NCBI RefSeq assembly: GCF_016757215.1 | Contig: NZ_JAESIY010000004.1 | Span: forward strand, 310,001-374,000 | Reading direction: 5' to 3' | Length of the DNA: 64,000 nt | Origin: Fulvivirga sediminis | GTDB lineage: Bacteria > Bacteroidota > Bacteroidia > Cytophagales > Cyclobacteriaceae | Shown here: one piece after another, positions 52,437-61,668 of the stretch | How the letters are laid out: each line of letters opens with the position of its first letter | Numbering within the stretch: position 1 is the first letter of the stretch | Made by a program: the position numbers and the translations under genes | The notes under the pieces: model-generated | The model's input: the letters and a program-made list of their open reading frames with translations, nothing else | Databases searched by the model: none | What the model was told of the DNA's origin: nothing

Positions 52437-53234
52437 TTAATAAAATTTATTTCTTTGGCCCTGCCAAATTTTAATCATTATAAAAGCAAACACCATCCCT
52501 CCAAGGTGAGCAAAGTGAGCTACATTATCTCCGGGATTTCTGCTTAATCCAGAATACAATGCTATCCCCCCTAATATAAGGACTAAGTATTTGGCCTTAA
52601 TAGGTATTGGTGGAATGAGTAACATAAGCTGGGTATTAGGAAATAGCAAACCAAAAGCCATAAGTATACCATAAACTGCGCCTGATGCACCCAGCATTTT
52701 ACCACTTTTAGATGCACTCTGATAGGCCCCCATGGCTATCTCTTTACTTCTTTGAATATACGCAGGATCATCTTCATGCTTAGAGAATTCATTAGAAAAA
52801 TCATACACAGAGTTATTAAAATACTCTTTATTATCTTCAGCAAAAAGAGTGAAATTATCCGCATTAGGAGCTTCCAAATAGGTATCTACAGCACTTTGAA
52901 GACTACTTACTCGCCAGTATTCTATACCATTATACAATAACCCTGCTCCAATACCTGTAACCAGGTAAAATATAAGAAACCTCTTTGGGCCCCAAAACTG
53001 CTCCAACAAAGGCCCTAGAAAAATAAGGCCGAACATATTAAACATAATATGAAATATGCCCGAATGCGCAAACATATAAGTCAGAAATTGATACGGCCTA
53101 AAATTAGGTGACTGTAGCCCCCACAGAGAAACTAACTCCGTTAAGTGCATATCACCCATTAAATACTGAAGTAAAAAAACTACTACATTTATGATCAGCA
53201 GGTTTTTAACAACCGGCGTAAGTCTCTGCATCAT
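52437..53234 (-). CDS. Rhomboid family intramembrane serine protease, copy 1
   Basis: 265 residues. Catalytic Ser in 'LGASGAVYGILMAFGLLFPN' (near 190), His in 'NVAHFAHLGGMVFAFIMIK' (near 245), and the oxyanion 'HIMFNMFGLIFLGPLL' near residue 60. A loop of roughly 75 residues between the third and fourth helices ('DTYLEAPNADNFTLFAEDNK') is much longer than in E. coli GlpG and might contact substrates. It lies between mutL (upstream, 5 bases) and the second rhomboid (downstream, 1 base). No substrate is suggested by the sequence. Confidence 0.9.
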   Translation of the reverse strand: MMQRLTPVVKNLLIINVVVFLLQYLMGDMHLTELVSLWGLQSPNFRPYQFLTYMFAHSGIFHIMFNMFGLIFLGPLLEQFWGPKRFLIFYLVTGIGAGLLYNGIEYWRVSSLQSAVDTYLEAPNADNFTLFAEDNKEYFNNSVYDFSNEFSKHEDDPAYIQRSKEIAMGAYQSASKSGKMLGASGAVYGILMAFGLLFPNTQLMLLIPPIPIKAKYLVLILGGIALYSGLSRNPGDNVAHFAHLGGMVFAFIMIKIWQGQRNKFY

Positions 53235-53239
53235 ATCTC

Positions 53240-55105
53240 TTATCTATTAAAGAAATTCTCTATCCTATTTAAATCTAAAATATGAAAAGTTGTCTGCCCG
53301 TTAGCTGCATAATTTGGATTAGAACAGGCAAATAGCTGATCAACCAACCCTGACATCTCCTCTTCATTTAAGCGAGCCCCTCTTTTAATGGCTGTTCTGC
53401 GAGCCAATGCCCTGGCCAGGTTCTCATTTCGGGGAATAGAAAGCTCAGATTTATTACGTTTAAACTGATCTATAAGTCCTTCAAAAATCTCCTTTTCATT
53501 AGCATTACCAATATCAGCAGGCAAGCCTTTTATAATAATGTCATTTTTGCCAAAAGGTTCTATTTTAAAACCTAAAGCAGACATCTCTTCCTGCATATCC
53601 ATTACGAGCGAATAGTCTCCAGGGTTTAGTGATACTGTTTGAGGGAAAAGAGTTTGCTGAGAGGCTCCCGTATTATTTTTAAGATGGTTGATGTATTTCT
53701 CGAACAATATACGCTCATGAGCAGCCTGCTGATCCACCACCATCAACCCTGACTTCACCTGTATCAGAATATATTTATTATGCAGCTGAAACATAGCTTT
53801 GCCTCGCTCTTCATTCTCCGCCTCTACAGGTGTTTCTTCATTTACTTTGCTTCCAAAAGTAATAGTAAGATTCTCTTCCGGCTCATGCCTGCTAGGCATA
53901 GAAACCGATGAAGGTGTTTTACCTAGGTGCTCCTGGTCAAACATTTTCTCCCAATTATCTCTATTAGACCTCTGCTGCTGTGTTTCTGTATTTCTAAACT
54001 GAGTATAGTTCTTATCTTTTATAGTCTCTCTTTCTCTGGTCAGATCCAGCCCCACTCCTCCGGAAAGCTTAGTTCCCAAATTAATATCTGCCTGAAAATC
54101 AATGGTAGGCGTAATATTATGAGTAGCCAGCGCCTGTTTTACCGCAGCCCTTACCAAAGTATAAATCGTGCGTTCATCATCAAACTTAATTTCTGTTTTA
54201 GTAGGATGAACGTTTATATCAACATGAACTGGATCAAGCTCTATAAAAAGCACATAAAAAGGAAAGCTACCATCTGGCAACAGCCCTTCAAAAGCATTCA
54301 TTACCGCATGATTGAGATAATTACTTTTTATAAACCTGTTATTTACAAAGAAAAACTGCTCTCCTCTGGTCTTACGAGCAAACTCAGGCTTACCTATATA
54401 TCCATAGATTTTCACCTCAGCCATCTCTTCTGAACATGAAGCCAGCTGCTCTCTATAATTCTTGCCAAAAAGGCCTATAATTCTCTGACTTAGTTTACCA
54501 CCTGGCAAGCTATACGTTTCCAAGTCATTTTGGTAGAGAGAAAATTTCACTTCCGGATTAGCTAATGCCACCCTCTGAAACTCCTCCACAATATGCTTCA
54601 TCTCTACTCCGTTAGATTTCAGAAAATTCCTACGGGCAGGCACATTATAAAAAAGATTTTTTATACAAATAGACGTTCCTTTATCACAAACCACAGGCTC
54701 TTGCTTCTTTATTTCAGAAGCTTCCACCGCTATCAGTGTACCTAGTTCCTCCCCTTCCTGACGCGTTTTGATCTCCATCTGAGACACGGCAGCTATGGAA
54801 GCTAACGCCTCTCCGCGAAAACCCATAGTCCGTATAGAGAAAAGATCCTCAGTTTTGGTGATTTTAGAGGTAGCATGCCTTTCCAGACTCATTCGAGCAT
54901 CTGTTTCAGACATACCTTTCCCATTATCCATGATTTGCATCATGGTTTTACCTGCATCTTTTATAATCACAGTTACTTCATCCGCACCAGCATCTATGGA
55001 GTTTTCCAGGAGCTCTTTTATGGCCGATGCCGGACGTTGCACTACCTCTCCTGCTGCTATCTGGTTGGCTAATGAATCAGGAAGTAATCGAATAATGTCT
55101 GGCAT
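53240..55105 (-). CDS. mutL: DNA mismatch repair protein MutL
   Basis: 621 residues. The GHKL ATPase domain is complete: 'LLENSIDAGADEV', 'DNGKGMSETDARM', 'TMGFRGEALASIAAV' and 'KGTSICIKNLFYNVPARRNF' (about 32-160). The C-terminal dimerisation domain holds 'VDQQAAHERILFEKY', a variant of the endonuclease DQHA-x2-E motif in which His is Gln. Whether it is a nicking MutL is therefore uncertain. Two rhomboid genes follow at 1-5 base spacing, giving a mutL-rhomboid-rhomboid operon. A 116-residue membrane protein gene ends 15 bases upstream. Confidence 0.95.
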   Translation of the reverse strand: MPDIIRLLPDSLANQIAAGEVVQRPASAIKELLENSIDAGADEVTVIIKDAGKTMMQIMDNGKGMSETDARMSLERHATSKITKTEDLFSIRTMGFRGEALASIAAVSQMEIKTRQEGEELGTLIAVEASEIKKQEPVVCDKGTSICIKNLFYNVPARRNFLKSNGVEMKHIVEEFQRVALANPEVKFSLYQNDLETYSLPGGKLSQRIIGLFGKNYREQLASCSEEMAEVKIYGYIGKPEFARKTRGEQFFFVNNRFIKSNYLNHAVMNAFEGLLPDGSFPFYVLFIELDPVHVDINVHPTKTEIKFDDERTIYTLVRAAVKQALATHNITPTIDFQADINLGTKLSGGVGLDLTRERETIKDKNYTQFRNTETQQQRSNRDNWEKMFDQEHLGKTPSSVSMPSRHEPEENLTITFGSKVNEETPVEAENEERGKAMFQLHNKYILIQVKSGLMVVDQQAAHERILFEKYINHLKNNTGASQQTLFPQTVSLNPGDYSLVMDMQEEMSALGFKIEPFGKNDIIIKGLPADIGNANEKEIFEGLIDQFKRNKSELSIPRNENLARALARRTAIKRGARLNEEEMSGLVDQLFACSNPNYAANGQTTFHILDLNRIENFFNR

Positions 55106-55120
55106 GTAGTATTCTCGGCT

Positions 55121-55471
55121 TTAGATAATTCTTTTGACTTTAAGGTACAATAATACGGAAGATACCAGAAGAAAAATATACAAAGCAATATTTCCATAAA
55201 ACCAATAGCCCACAAGCCCAGCCGTGAGTAAGAGTATTATTACCGGCTGAGTCATGTTTACATTCTTTCTGGTCGGTTTTCTTGTAGTAAAAGATCCCGC
55301 TATTCTGGACTTAGGAAAATCTTTTTCATCAAGTTCTCCCTGATCCGCATCTATTATGCTTCTTATATGAGCTGTCCGCGCATCTATTTCCTCTTTTACA
55401 GGGTCATAATAACGTGGCGTCACATTAAATCTTTGATATTTCGGGGTCTTAAATAATGAAGGAAGTCTCAT
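55121..55471 (-). CDS. Small hypothetical membrane protein upstream of mutL
   Basis: 116 residues. The N-terminal part ('FKTPKYQRFNVTPRYYDPVK') is a recurring Bacteroidota pattern that I know only as an uncharacterised family. A charged linker follows, and the C-terminal two hydrophobic segments (about 75-92 and 93-112) give a membrane hairpin with a basic end ('YLKVKRII'). It is 15 bases upstream of mutL on the same strand, so it likely begins that transcript. No functional motif is seen. Confidence 0.72.
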   Translation of the reverse strand: MRLPSLFKTPKYQRFNVTPRYYDPVKEEIDARTAHIRSIIDADQGELDEKDFPKSRIAGSFTTRKPTRKNVNMTQPVIILLLTAGLVGYWFYGNIALYIFLLVSSVLLYLKVKRII

Positions 55472-55676
55472 ATTTTAAATATTTTTAGCCTTGATATACA
55501 GTTCATCATCAGGATCTTACTACATTCACAGCGTAAAGAAATGGTTGATGAAGTTATATCTTTTTTATAACATAATCCATTATAAGAAATATGGACACAT
55601 GTTCGGCAATTATTTCTATCTTAGTAGAATACAAAATTAATTTTTTAAACGTTTTATTCATAAAGGAAACGGCTGC

Positions 55677-58586
55677 ATGTTTAAAAAAGTTTTTAGCGCC
55701 TCTCTATTGATTTTCGGCTTATCGTTCACTTGCTTCTCTCAAAACCAACTACAAGAACAATGGGTAGACAGTGTCTATCAGCAACTTAATCTGGAGCAAA
55801 GAATCGGTCAGCTTTTCATGGTTCCTGCCTATTCTAACGGCAGCACCGAGCATTTAGAGGGGCTCGAGGCATTGGTAAAAAAAAGACAAATAGGGGGAAT
55901 CATTTTTATGCAAAGCACCCCCGTAAAACAGATAAAAATAATTAACCGCTTACAGTGTTTATCGAAAACACCCTTGCTCATAGGCATGGATATGGAGTGG
56001 GGCGCTGGGATGCGTATAGATAGTACACTAAGCTTTCCTAGGCAAATGGCCTTAGGTGCTATCGAAAATGACAGCCTTATCTATGCTATGGGGCAGGAAA
56101 TAGCCCGAGAAATGAAAATACTAGGTGTGCACCTCAACTTCGCACCTGTAGCGGACATCAATAGCAACCCTTTAAATCCAGTTATTGGTGTAAGATCCTT
56201 CAGCAGTAATAAAAAAGTAGTGAGTGAAAAAGCGCTGGCTTACATGAAAGGATTACAGGAAAATGGTGTGCTGGCTTGCGCTAAGCACTTCCCTGGCCAT
56301 GGAGACTCACACCAGGATTCTCATTTAACACTGCCTAAAATAGATATCAGCCAAGAAAGGCTAGACACCTTGGAACTGTATCCTTTCAAACACTTGATGA
56401 AGGCAGGCGTAGCCAGCATTATGACAGCACATGTAGAAGTACCTGCTCTCACTAAAAAAAATACACCTGTTTCTCTCTCAGAAAAAGCTATCTCCGATTT
56501 TCTTCGTGCCGAGCTGAAGTACGAAGGGCTGCTAATTACTGATGCTTTAAATATGAAAGCCATTTCTGGCAGATACAAAACAGGAGAAGCCGAGATGGAA
56601 GCCCTAAAAGCAGGTAATGACATTCTTTTATTCCCTGAAAATATACCAGCAGCACAGGAAGAGATAAAATCAGCATTACGCAAAAAGAAGATAGACAAAA
56701 GCCAATTTGAGGCTAGTGTAAAAAGAGTGTTAAGAGCCAAGTACCGCGCAGGACTTACTGGTAAGTGGCATCCGTTAAACACTGAAAACATTATAAGAAA
56801 ACTCAATAAGCCCAAAGCCAAGTTTCTTCAAAACAGCCTTTTCGAAAATACCATTACCACGGTTTACAACCCCGACAGCCTGTTACCCATCATTAACCTC
56901 GATAACAAATACTTCGCCTCCCTTACCATAGGCAGTACTGGCCAGTATGATTACTTCCTTGACAAATACGCACAGGTAATCCATTATAAATATGAAGCTT
57001 CTTCAAATCCAATATTATTTAAAGAGCTGAAATCATATGATGTGGTAATGATAGCGGTAGCGGATATAGACCCTACTCAAAAGAACTACGGGATTTCAAA
57101 GGAGGCTATTGACCTTATTAATAAATTAGGAAGCGAAACGCAGGTGGTACTCAATATACTGGGAACCCCTTATGCTATTCCATTATTTAGCAATGCTACT
57201 GCCATTACTTGCTCATATGAAAATAATAGCATTACTCAGAAACTTATTGCTGAAGCCATTTTTGGTGCTATCAAAACCTCAGCTCGTCTGCCTGTAGACA
57301 TTAAAAACTTTGCATTTGGCAGTGGAGCATCTACGCCCAACCTGCAACGCTTAAGCTTCTCTATACCAGAAGCTGCAGGCATGGATATGGATGTACTCAA
57401 TAAAATTGATGGCATTGCCCAAGAAGCTATAGCGGATGAAGCTACCCCTGGCTGCCAGGTATTAATCGCCAAAGATGGAAAAGTAGTTTTCCAAAAATCA
57501 TATGGCTACTATACTTATGACAGCCTTAGGCCTGTTACAGAAAACACCATCTACGACATAGCTTCTGTTACCAAAGTTATGGCCAGCATGCAAGCTTTTA
57601 TGTTTCTGGAAGAACGAGGAATAATAGATCTGGATAAGAAAATATCCGTCTATTTACCTGAGCTAAAAGGCACCAATAAGGAAAATATGATATGGAGAGA
57701 CATACTTACTCACCAGGCTGGCCTATGGCCTTATTTGCCTTTTTGGAAGCAAACCATGGAAGATCCAGGCGCTTTTCATCAATTCTATAAAAAGGAGCCT
57801 AGCCCAGAATTTTCTTACCAGGTATCGGACAATCTTTACACCTCAGACATTATGCAAGACAGCCTTTGGAGCTGGGTAGTAAGCGCTAAGCTGAGAGATA
57901 AAGAACCTCATGTTCCTTATGACTATAAATACAGTGATATGGGCTACTATATATTAAAAAGAACTGCCGAAAAAGCTCTCAACCAACCGATGAATGAGTT
58001 TCTTCAACAAAACTTTTACGACCCTATGGGGCTCACCACAATGGGCTACCTCCCTCTTTGCAATTATCCCCTCAGCCGTATCGCTCCCACTGAAGACGAC
58101 AACCTTTTCAGGAACAATCTTGTTTATGGGTTAGTACATGATCAGGGTGCTGCTATGAGCGGAGGAGTAGCAGGTCATGCAGGATTATTTAGCAATGCAC
58201 TTGACTTGGCCAAAATGCTTCAAATGCACCTCCAAGACGGTGAATATGGAGGAATCAGATACTACCAAAAGGGTACTTTAGAGAGATTTACAGCACAACA
58301 ATATAAAACTAACAGAAGAGGAATAGGCTGGGATAAGCCCCTGATGGGAGAATGGAACGGACCAACTTCCAGCTATGCTTCAGCAAAAACTTTCGGGCAT
58401 ACAGGTTTTACTGGCACTGCTATTTGGGCAGACCCAGAATTTAACTTAATTTATGTATTCTTATCTAATAGAATATATCCAGATGCTGAAAACACAAAAC
58501 TTATTAAAAATAATATCCGTACAAGAATTCAGGATCTGATCTATGAATCTATGTGGCAATACAATCAACATGTAGAATCATATTAA
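55677..58586 (+). CDS. Fusion of GH3 (NagZ-like) and a serine beta-lactamase-type hydrolase
   Basis: 969 residues with a signal peptide (about 1-21). The N-terminal GH3 domain (about 25-370) has the NagZ dyad motif 'CAKHFPGHGDSHQDSHLTLP' and the nucleophile Asp in 'LLITDALNMKAISG'. A linking GH3 C-terminal-like part follows (about 385-565). The C-terminal serine hydrolase domain (about 575-965) carries the class C triad: 'SVTKVMA' (SxxK, near 629), 'YKYSDMGYY' (YxN-like, near 751) and 'GHTGFTGTAIW' (HTG, near 906). It may act on cell-wall muropeptides, with sugar cleavage and peptide or ester cleavage in one exported protein. It is followed by bshA after 3 bases. Confidence 0.9.
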   Translation: MFKKVFSASLLIFGLSFTCFSQNQLQEQWVDSVYQQLNLEQRIGQLFMVPAYSNGSTEHLEGLEALVKKRQIGGIIFMQSTPVKQIKIINRLQCLSKTPLLIGMDMEWGAGMRIDSTLSFPRQMALGAIENDSLIYAMGQEIAREMKILGVHLNFAPVADINSNPLNPVIGVRSFSSNKKVVSEKALAYMKGLQENGVLACAKHFPGHGDSHQDSHLTLPKIDISQERLDTLELYPFKHLMKAGVASIMTAHVEVPALTKKNTPVSLSEKAISDFLRAELKYEGLLITDALNMKAISGRYKTGEAEMEALKAGNDILLFPENIPAAQEEIKSALRKKKIDKSQFEASVKRVLRAKYRAGLTGKWHPLNTENIIRKLNKPKAKFLQNSLFENTITTVYNPDSLLPIINLDNKYFASLTIGSTGQYDYFLDKYAQVIHYKYEASSNPILFKELKSYDVVMIAVADIDPTQKNYGISKEAIDLINKLGSETQVVLNILGTPYAIPLFSNATAITCSYENNSITQKLIAEAIFGAIKTSARLPVDIKNFAFGSGASTPNLQRLSFSIPEAAGMDMDVLNKIDGIAQEAIADEATPGCQVLIAKDGKVVFQKSYGYYTYDSLRPVTENTIYDIASVTKVMASMQAFMFLEERGIIDLDKKISVYLPELKGTNKENMIWRDILTHQAGLWPYLPFWKQTMEDPGAFHQFYKKEPSPEFSYQVSDNLYTSDIMQDSLWSWVVSAKLRDKEPHVPYDYKYSDMGYYILKRTAEKALNQPMNEFLQQNFYDPMGLTTMGYLPLCNYPLSRIAPTEDDNLFRNNLVYGLVHDQGAAMSGGVAGHAGLFSNALDLAKMLQMHLQDGEYGGIRYYQKGTLERFTAQQYKTNRRGIGWDKPLMGEWNGPTSSYASAKTFGHTGFTGTAIWADPEFNLIYVFLSNRIYPDAENTKLIKNNIRTRIQDLIYESMWQYNQHVESY

Positions 58587-58589
58587 TTT

Positions 58590-59759
58590 ATGAAAAAAAG
58601 GATGAAAATAGGAATTGTATGTTACCCTACGTTTGGAGGTAGCGGAGTGGTAGCAACAGAGTTAGGCAAAGCCCTGGCTAAAGCAGGTCATAAAATTCAT
58701 TTTATAACCTATTCACAACCTACCCGGCTAGATTTTTTTAATGAAAACCTATACTATCATGAGGTCGATATAAGATCTTATCCTTTATTTCAGTACCCTC
58801 CTTACGAGCTGGCACTGGCCAGCAAGCTAGTAGATGTGGTTAAGTATGAGAAGCTGGATATTTTGCATGTACACTATGCTATCCCGCATGCATCATCTGC
58901 CTATATGGCGAAACAAATACTAAAAACAGAAGGCATAGACATACCAGTAGTAACCACCCTACATGGTACTGATATAACGCTAGTGGGCAAAGATGCCTCT
59001 TATGCGCCGGTAGTTACATTCAGCATTAACGCCTCTGATGGTGTTACTGCAGTTTCTGAAGATCTGAAAAAAGATACTTATGAGCACTTCAAAATCACTC
59101 AGGACATAGAGGTAATTCCTAACTTTATTGATCTTGAAAGATTTAAAAAGCAAAAAAAGGAACATTTTAAGATGGCTATTTGCCCTAATGATGAGCCTTT
59201 AGTTGTTCATACTTCTAATTTCAGAAAAGTTAAAAGGGTAGATGATGTAATCAGAATATTTAATAACATCAGAAAAGAAATACCCGCCAAATTATTGTTA
59301 GTAGGTGACGGCCCCGAAAGGAATAATATAGAAGCCCTATGTCGTCAATTTCATATATGTGATGATGTTCGCTTTTTAGGTAAACTGGAGGCGGTAGAAG
59401 AAGTTCTTTCTGTAGCCGATTTATTTATAATGCCATCAGAAAAAGAAAGTTTTGGACTAGCAGCCCTAGAAGCTATGGCCTGCGAAGTTCCTGTAATATC
59501 ATCAAATGCAGGAGGATTACCAGAACTAAACATCAATGGTGAAACAGGCTACATGAGCAAACCAGGAGACATCGAAGACATGACAAAAAATGCCTTACAT
59601 ATATTAGACAAGAACAACTTGCCTACCTTCAAGAAAAATGCTCTAGCACGGGCAAAGTTGTTTAACATCACCGAAATAATGCCTCTTTATGAAAATATGT
59701 ACCAAAAAATACTTGACAAAAAGCTGGAAAATGAAACACTTTCTCCAAAAGTGATGTAA
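58590..59759 (+). CDS. bshA: N-acetyl-alpha-D-glucosaminyl L-malate synthase BshA
   Basis: 389 residues, GT4 family with GT-B fold. It joins GlcNAc from UDP-GlcNAc to L-malate, the first step of bacillithiol synthesis. Key blocks are 'KIGIVCYPTFGGSGVVATEL' at the start, 'HVHYAIPHASSAYMAKQIL', 'TTLHGTDITLVG', 'SNFRKVKRVDDVIRIF' and 'MPSEKESFGLAALEAMAC' with 'SSNAGGLPEL'. The start ATG is 3 bases past the GH3-fusion stop, which suggests co-transcription though the functions seem unrelated. BshB and BshC are not in the window. Confidence 0.95.
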   Translation: MKKRMKIGIVCYPTFGGSGVVATELGKALAKAGHKIHFITYSQPTRLDFFNENLYYHEVDIRSYPLFQYPPYELALASKLVDVVKYEKLDILHVHYAIPHASSAYMAKQILKTEGIDIPVVTTLHGTDITLVGKDASYAPVVTFSINASDGVTAVSEDLKKDTYEHFKITQDIEVIPNFIDLERFKKQKKEHFKMAICPNDEPLVVHTSNFRKVKRVDDVIRIFNNIRKEIPAKLLLVGDGPERNNIEALCRQFHICDDVRFLGKLEAVEEVLSVADLFIMPSEKESFGLAALEAMACEVPVISSNAGGLPELNINGETGYMSKPGDIEDMTKNALHILDKNNLPTFKKNALARAKLFNITEIMPLYENMYQKILDKKLENETLSPKVM

Positions 59760-59810
59760 TAAATAATTTATAAAACTGTTCTAATTTTATTAAAAACCAT
59801 TTACATAATT

Positions 59811-59818
59811 TAATTTTG
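59811..59818 (+). promoter_or_regulatory. -7 promoter element for the hydroxylase-family gene
   Basis: TAATTTTG fits TAnnTTTG, 21 bases before the ATG. A clear -33 TTG was not found. Confidence 0.4.
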
Positions 59819-59839
59819 TAAAAAATTGACCCTAGAGGA

Positions 59840-60451
59840 ATGGCACAAGCAGAAACAAAAGACACTAAAGTATTATTTAACAATAAGCTTATTGAAAAGC
59901 TTTCAAGAACACATATATCTATACCCATCACCTTGTTTTTCATCTATTCGGCAGGGCTGCTATACTGGAGTGTAACTCATACCACGTTAGCTCCTATCAC
60001 TACCGTAGCCTTGTTTTTCACAGGGCTAGTTGTGTTTACGTTCGTTGAATACCTGATGCATCGTTATGTATTTCACATGGATACTTACACCAAGCTAAGA
60101 GAGAAAATACAGTACAACTTCCATGGCGTTCATCATGACTACCCTAAAGATAAAGATAGATTGGCAATGCCTCCGTTGGTTAGTCTTACACTAGCCACTA
60201 CATTACTTTTATTATTCAGATTAGTAATGGGAGACTTTGTTTTTGGATTCCTTCCTGGATTTTTAATTGGCTACGCCAGCTACTTGTTTGTACATTACAT
60301 TGTTCATGCTTATCAGCCACCTAAAAATGCCTTTAAAACATTATGGGTTCATCATGCCATACACCATTATAAAGATCCTGAAAGAGCCTTTGGTGTATCA
60401 TCTCCATTCTGGGATTATATTTTCAGAACCATGCCTAAAAAAGGAAGATAA
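59840..60451 (+). CDS. Fatty acid hydroxylase/sterol desaturase superfamily protein
   Basis: 203 residues with four membrane segments. The di-iron histidine boxes are clear: 'EYLMHRYVFHMDTYTKLRE' (HxxxH type), 'YNFHGVHHDYPKDKDRL' (HGVHH), 'FVHYIVHAYQPP' and 'WVHHAIHHYKDPERAFGV'. This matches the fatty-acid-hydroxylase/carotenoid-type branch. A lipid 2-hydroxylase role, for example on sphingolipids or ornithine lipids of Bacteroidota, is possible but not shown by the sequence. AGGA precedes the ATG directly. A terminator follows. Confidence 0.85.
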   Translation: MAQAETKDTKVLFNNKLIEKLSRTHISIPITLFFIYSAGLLYWSVTHTTLAPITTVALFFTGLVVFTFVEYLMHRYVFHMDTYTKLREKIQYNFHGVHHDYPKDKDRLAMPPLVSLTLATTLLLLFRLVMGDFVFGFLPGFLIGYASYLFVHYIVHAYQPPKNAFKTLWVHHAIHHYKDPERAFGVSSPFWDYIFRTMPKKGR

Positions 60452-60474
60452 TTGATAACTAACAATATATTATG

Positions 60475-60502
60475 AAGGTGCCTGAGCAAGGCACCTTTTT
60501 TT
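60475..60502 (+). terminator. Terminator after the hydroxylase-family gene
   Basis: AAGGTGCC and GGCACCTT form a perfect 8-bp stem with a 7-base loop and run into a T-tract (TTTTTTT). Confidence 0.85.
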
Positions 60503-60578
60503 ATGTCATAAACTTTCCCTGCTAAACAAAATCCGTAAAATAGTCTTTCTCCCTCTCTCCGATTTCACTAACCGTATG

Positions 60579-60604
60579 AAAAAAAAAGCGGGATAAAACC
60601 CGCT
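60579..60604 (-). terminator. Terminator of mdh (leftward)
   Basis: AGCGGG and CCCGCT form a 6-bp stem with a 6-base loop. The minus strand continues with a run of T residues. It lies about 30 bases past the mdh stop. Confidence 0.8.
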
Positions 60605-60634
60605 CTTTGATTATATTTCGATATTAAGAACTAA

Positions 60635-61567
60635 TTATCCATTCAGTTTATCAAGAACTTCCATTACTTCTGTAACATGCTTTCTTGAGGTTTCAAGCAA
60701 TGCTTTTTCTTCATCGTTAAGGTCTAATTCTATTACCTTCTCAACTCCGTTTTTACCAAGAATTACAGGCACTCCTAAATAGCAGTTATCAATTCCATAT
60801 TCACCCTCTAGTTTAATACATACAGGGAATACTCTTTTTTGATCTTTCACGATAGCTTCAGCCATTTGAGCAGCTGCAGAACCTGGAGCATACCATGCTG
60901 AAGTACCCATTAATTTCACTAGCTCACCACCTCCAGTTTTTGTTCTTTCGATGATAGCATCAAGCTTATCTTTATCTATAAGCTCAGTAACAGGAATACC
61001 ACCTACAGTGGTGTATCTAGGAAGAGGCACCATAGTATCTCCATGTCCACCCATAAGTACGGCCTGAATATCTTTAGGAGAAACATCAAGGGCTTCAGCT
61101 AAAAATGCTCTGTAACGAGCAGTATCCAAAATACCAGCCATACCTATTACTTTAGTACGAGGTAATTTAGATGATAAATGAGCCTGATATGTCATTACAT
61201 CAAGAGGATTCGAAACAATGATAATAATAGCATCAGGAGAGTGCTTGATCACATTTTCAGTCACTGACTTTACAATACCGGCATTAGTTTCGATAAGGTC
61301 ATCACGAGTCATCCCTGGTTTTCTTGGTAAACCAGAAGTAATAACCACTACATCAGAACCTGCTGTTTTGCTGTAATCATTAGTTGAACCAATAGTTCTG
61401 GTATCATATAAATTAATGGGAGCTTTTTGAAAAATATCTAGAGCTTTTCCTTCAGCTACACCTTCTTTTATATCTACCAGCACTACTTCATTAGCTATTT
61501 CGCGATAGGCTAAAACATCGGCACAGGTAGCGCCTACATTACCTGCTCCAACTACTGTTATTTTCAT
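60635..61567 (-). CDS. mdh: Malate dehydrogenase
   Basis: 310 residues of the LDH-like MDH type. NAD-binding 'VVGAGNVGATCADVLAYREI' opens it, the substrate loop 'GLPRKPGMTRDDLIETNAGI' carries the malate-specific arginines, 'IVSNPLDVMTYQAHLSSKLP' follows, and the catalytic His is in 'LMGGHGDTMVPLPRYTTVGG'. It interconverts malate and oxaloacetate with NAD+ in the citric acid cycle. It stands alone with its own terminator. The bacillithiol gene bshA, which also uses malate, is close by on the opposite strand. Confidence 0.96.
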   Translation of the reverse strand: MKITVVGAGNVGATCADVLAYREIANEVVLVDIKEGVAEGKALDIFQKAPINLYDTRTIGSTNDYSKTAGSDVVVITSGLPRKPGMTRDDLIETNAGIVKSVTENVIKHSPDAIIIIVSNPLDVMTYQAHLSSKLPRTKVIGMAGILDTARYRAFLAEALDVSPKDIQAVLMGGHGDTMVPLPRYTTVGGIPVTELIDKDKLDAIIERTKTGGGELVKLMGTSAWYAPGSAAAQMAEAIVKDQKRVFPVCIKLEGEYGIDNCYLGVPVILGKNGVEKVIELDLNDEEKALLETSRKHVTEVMEVLDKLNG

Positions 61568-61668
61568 AATTTTTATATGTAATTGATTGAATGAATTTGT
61601 TTATACGGCTAACAAAATTAACCAATACGAAGGACTTCACTAAGCTTACAATCAATTAAATTAAGGCC

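Noticed and set aside
53927-54433. 168-codon open frame opposite mutL
   Set aside because: Antisense to conserved MutL sequence. No start signal or family.
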